Below, piece by piece: positions 4,681 to 7,428 of a DNA stretch of 7,428 bases. Source of the DNA: Candidatus Zixiibacteriota bacterium (lineage in GTDB: Bacteria; Zixibacteria; MSB-5A5; GN15; JACZUZ01); NCBI GenBank assembly GCA_022572905.1, contig JACZUZ010000036.1, forward strand, positions 1-7,428, given 5' to 3'. Every line of letters begins with the position of its first letter. Position 1 is the stretch's first letter. Below the pieces are notes generated by a model. It saw only the letters and a program-made list of their open reading frames with translations, made no database searches and had not been told where the DNA came from. The position numbers and the translations under genes are program-made.

Positions 4681-5604
4681 ATGGAAAACACTGGCCGTAA
4701 CATCTGGCGTAACGCTCTGGCGCAAAATGGATTATCCGGGCAGGGTCGTTTCTGGTCAATCGCCTTTCTGACTCTTTTTCTCTCTCTGTGGATACTCCCG
4801 GCCGAAGGTTGGACGCAGGTGGGAGGCGGGCTCTCAGTCATGCCAACTCGCATTGTGTTTGAAGGGCGAGACCGAACTGCGGAGATCGTGCTGACTAATC
4901 GTGGCGCCGAAGCCGAAACGTACAGGATTACTTTCAAGAGCATGCGTATGCTGGAGGATGGCTCATACGAGGATATCGAAGAGCCGCGCGAGAATGAACG
5001 GTTCGCCGCTGACCTGATTCGTTATTCCCCGCGCCGGGTTGTTCTCGAGCCTGGTACCTCACAAACTCTTCGGCTAATGTTGAGGAAACCGGCGGACCTG
5101 GCCGAAGGGGAATACCGCTCCCATATGTATTTTCGCGCCGTTCCCAAACCGAGCTCGGCTTCCGATATCGAGGAGCCTGATCTCAAAGAAGACCAGATTA
5201 ATATCCAGATCACGACGATTTTTGGTATCACCATCCCGATTATCGTTCGCCATGGAGATTTATCCAGCGCCATTGAATTTTCTGATCTTGCTCTTGACCT
5301 GCCGATTGACACGCTTGGTCTGCCGAATCTTAGCTTTCGTCTTCATCGAACGGGAAATCGCTCTGTTTACGGAGATTTTACAATCACCTATATCCCGGAC
5401 AACAGCGACAAAGAATATGTGGTGGGCTGGCTTAACGGAGTAGCCGTTTACACGCCCAATTTGACTCGTTCCTTATTCATAAATATTCACATGCCGGAGG
5501 GCGTGGAGATAGACAGAAGTACGTTTCGGATATCTTATCGCGCTCGCAAGAGTGATGGCGGTGGGATTCTCGCCGAAGCGGAACTTCGCTTTCCGCCCGA
5601 ATAG
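4681..5604 (+). CDS. PapD-like periplasmic fibre-assembly chaperone
   Basis: This 307-residue protein starts at ATG 4681, with an AGGGAG-type ribosome-binding site eight bases upstream. A TTG at 4609 would add 24 residues but lies upstream of the likely promoter. A signal peptide with a hydrophobic core (24-40) follows a rather long N-terminus. The first Ig-like domain shows the chaperone hallmarks: VMPTRIVFEGRDRTAEIVLTN (53-73, Arg57 equivalent to the subunit-anchoring Arg of PapD), IRYSPRRVVLEPG (113-125), QTLRLMLRKP (128-137) and GEYRSHMYF (143-151). The G1-like strand (173-189, ITTIFGITIPIIV) has the alternating hydrophobics that complete a subunit. The second domain has GNRSVYGDFTITY (225-237) and GVAVYTPN (253-260). 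The strand lacks the Lys found in classical FimC/PapD chaperones, pointing to a non-classical branch. It should hold the DUF4402-like subunits in the periplasm and deliver them to the usher that follows 56 bases downstream. Confidence 0.88.
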   Translation: MENTGRNIWRNALAQNGLSGQGRFWSIAFLTLFLSLWILPAEGWTQVGGGLSVMPTRIVFEGRDRTAEIVLTNRGAEAETYRITFKSMRMLEDGSYEDIEEPRENERFAADLIRYSPRRVVLEPGTSQTLRLMLRKPADLAEGEYRSHMYFRAVPKPSSASDIEEPDLKEDQINIQITTIFGITIPIIVRHGDLSSAIEFSDLALDLPIDTLGLPNLSFRLHRTGNRSVYGDFTITYIPDNSDKEYVVGWLNGVAVYTPNLTRSLFINIHMPEGVEIDRSTFRISYRARKSDGGGILAEAELRFPPE

Positions 5605-5660
5605 CTTTGCTCCCCCAAAATGATTATTCCCAGTTGTTCGCACCCTTTCCCATTTTCTCA

Positions 5661-7428
5661 ATGCCCGGAGCCCCACTTTGTTTTAGAGCGGCCTGTCTGA
5701 GAGTCATCGGCCTACTTACGTTTCTGCTAATCTTTCTGTTGGCTCTACGAAGTCCTGCGAACGCGGCAGACAGCGATACATCGCCTCCTACGCCGGATAA
5801 TCCTGGAGATGACTTTATCGAAGACGAGATACTCATTCTGCAAGTGCAGTTGGGCAAATACATTCTCAGCGATGGCATACTTGGGTTTCTGCATCGCGGC
5901 GGAGTTATGCTTCCGCTGGGTGAGATGTGCAGAATTGTGGATTTCCCCATCGAGGTTGAACCCGACGAAGGTCTGGCTCACGGCTGGTTTCTGAGAGAAT
6001 ATCGTTTCTTTTCGCTAAATCACTCCCGATCTGAAGTAGTTATTCGAGGACGAATCCAGACCTACGACGCAAGTCTGGTCCGGTTAGAGGCCGATGACAT
6101 TTATGTCGATGCAACACTTTTGTCCCGCTGGTTCCCTTTGGATTTTACGATGGATTTACCGCGCTTGATCGTGCGGCTTTCCTCGCGAGAACCTCTCCCT
6201 TTCGAACAGAAACTGAAGCGTGAAGAACTCTGGAAGTCAAAACGACGAGGCAGGGCGAGTGGACCGGCATACCCAAGACAAAACAGCGCATACAAACTCC
6301 TTGACTGGCCAGTTGTCGACGCCAACCAATCGCTGGCTTATGGCCGGGGAAGTGTGCGCGGCCGTGAAGCGAGATACAATGGACTGGTCAGCGGTGATTT
6401 TCTGTTTATGACTTCGACACTGTTTCTTTTGGGTAGCGATGAAACAACGGTGGAAGAGTTGAGACTGTCGCTCTCACGAACTGATCCGGACAACGGGCTG
6501 TTGGGACCTTTGGGCGCCAGTAAACTCTCTTTTGGGGATATCTTTTCGCCACAGCAGGCGCTAAGCGCCACTTCGCGCGCTGGTCGGGGAATTGAGATTT
6601 CCAATTTCCCGGTCAGCCGACCAAGTGAATTTGATCGCACTACGATGCAAGGAGAGCTCCTTCCTGACTGGGAAGTTGAACTCTATCGCAATGAGGTCCT
6701 TTTGGATTTTCAGCTCTCTCGTGGGGATGGTCGTTATGAGTTCATTGATGTTCCGCTCCTGTTCGGAATGAATATTTTGCGACTTGTATTTTATGGTCCG
6801 CAAAGCCAGAAGTATGAAGATGTCGAGCGTATTCTGATTGGACCAGGATTGTTAAGACCCGGCGAACGTCTCTATCGTCTCGCGTACATTCAGCAAGACG
6901 TGGATCTGTTTCTTGTGGGAATTGACACGACCCGGATAGCGCAGCAGGGCGAGGAGCGACTTCTGGCGGAATTCGAACAGGGAATCAGCCGCCGCATTTC
7001 TCTTTCTGTCTCCGGCGCGAGTATTCCGCTCAGAAGCGGACGCCGAAAGTACGGGAGTTTCGGTATTCGCGCGGCGCTGTTTGGCGCGTTTACTCGAATT
7101 GATGCCAGTCATGACAATCTTGGGGGAACAGCGCTTAAAATTACGACCCAAAGTAATCCACTTGGTATGGATTTCCTTTTTGAACACGGTCGGTTTTATG
7201 ACTTTATCAGCGAGAGTATTTCTGAATCAGGTGATCCGGTCACCAGCCAAACTCAAGTCCGACTCGACGGTGTCATCCCGCGTTGGATTTTACCCCGAAT
7301 TTCTTTCGGTGGAACTGGCCGACTGGAGCGCCGGGAGTCAGGGCGTTATCGTCTCAACGGGAGTAACCGTATCTCGTTTTTCTTCGCAGGAATTTCTGCA
7401 TCTAACTCCACAAATGGCACATTAACCG
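5661..7428 (+). CDS. Outer-membrane usher-like protein, N-terminal 589 residues (runs off right edge)
   Basis: The frame opens at ATG 5661 and has no stop before the edge. A signal peptide is clear: basic residues at 9 and 14, hydrophobic core 15-29, SPANA near 31-35. Then come an acidic, proline-rich linker (38-56) and an N-terminal domain (about 57-175) with VMLPLGEMCRIVDFPIEV (82-99) and GWFLREY (108-114). A basic linker (183-199) follows. Residues 330-400 hold the most diagnostic segment: QGELLPDWEVELYRNEVLLDF (330-350), DGRYEFIDVPLLFGMN (356-371), LVFYGPQ (375-381). This is an Ig-like or plug-type domain typical of ushers of the non-classical type. From about 435 the chain alternates aromatic and polar residues like an outer-membrane barrel. 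No good ribosome-binding site precedes ATG 5661, so coupling to the chaperone (56-base gap) or a different start is possible. Its role is inferred: the channel and assembly platform for the subunits. Confidence 0.82.
   Translation, partial: MPGAPLCFRAACLRVIGLLTFLLIFLLALRSPANAADSDTSPPTPDNPGDDFIEDEILILQVQLGKYILSDGILGFLHRGGVMLPLGEMCRIVDFPIEVEPDEGLAHGWFLREYRFFSLNHSRSEVVIRGRIQTYDASLVRLEADDIYVDATLLSRWFPLDFTMDLPRLIVRLSSREPLPFEQKLKREELWKSKRRGRASGPAYPRQNSAYKLLDWPVVDANQSLAYGRGSVRGREARYNGLVSGDFLFMTSTLFLLGSDETTVEELRLSLSRTDPDNGLLGPLGASKLSFGDIFSPQQALSATSRAGRGIEISNFPVSRPSEFDRTTMQGELLPDWEVELYRNEVLLDFQLSRGDGRYEFIDVPLLFGMNILRLVFYGPQSQKYEDVERILIGPGLLRPGERLYRLAYIQQDVDLFLVGIDTTRIAQQGEERLLAEFEQGISRRISLSVSGASIPLRSGRRKYGSFGIRAALFGAFTRIDASHDNLGGTALKITTQSNPLGMDFLFEHGRFYDFISESISESGDPVTSQTQVRLDGVIPRWILPRISFGGTGRLERRESGRYRLNGSNRISFFFAGISASNSTNGTLT

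Noticed and set aside
7081..7425. 114-codon plus-strand frame near the right edge
   Set aside because: Out-of-frame shadow of the usher, whose frame is continuous from 5661 to the edge.
1..7428. CRISPR arrays, tRNA or rRNA genes, insertion sequences
   Set aside because: No regularly spaced repeats, no cloverleaf or rRNA-like stretches, and no transposase or terminal inverted repeats were seen.

Overview
The window looks like part of a bacterial chromosome from an uncultured Gram-negative lineage. It carries a non-classical chaperone-usher surface-fibre locus. Three exported proteins resemble the DUF4402 family and are probably fibre or coat subunits (940-1575, 1773-2300, 2450-2959). A PapD-like periplasmic chaperone (4681-5604) and the N-terminal 589 residues of an outer-membrane usher (5661 to the right edge) follow. 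The usher has no stop codon in the window. A convergent gene (3118-4452, minus strand) encodes an exported protein ending in a Por/type IX (FlgD-like) sorting domain with the motif NYPNPFNP. That domain, with the non-enterobacterial style of the chaperone and usher, suggests a member of the FCB or a neighbouring candidate phylum (for example Zixibacteria-like) rather than a typical proteobacterium. The taxonomic placement is inference.

Layout: (1) 1-172, minus strand: the 5' end of an unrecognised gene leaving the left edge, with a strong ribosome-binding site and an in-frame stop just upstream. (2) 173-939: about 770 bases without a convincing gene. It contains two copies of an inverted repeat TGACA-N5-TGTCA, 54 bp apart, and a run of small hairpins just before the first subunit gene. 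(3) 940-2959: three subunit genes on the plus strand. The second and third are closely related, and each is preceded by a long intergenic hairpin and by a small hairpin that includes the ribosome-binding site. (4) 3037-3071: a near-ideal bidirectional terminator separating the subunits from the convergent sorting-domain gene. (5) 4453-4680: a divergent promoter region. (6) 4681-7428: chaperone and usher.

Proposed working model (inference): subunits enter the periplasm through Sec, are capped by the chaperone, and pass through the usher to form a surface fibre or coat. The subunit genes and the assembly genes form separate transcription units, split by the convergent gene. Subunit output may be tuned after transcription by the leader hairpins. 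The sorting-domain protein would use a different outer-membrane export route (type IX), so its link to the fibre is only positional.
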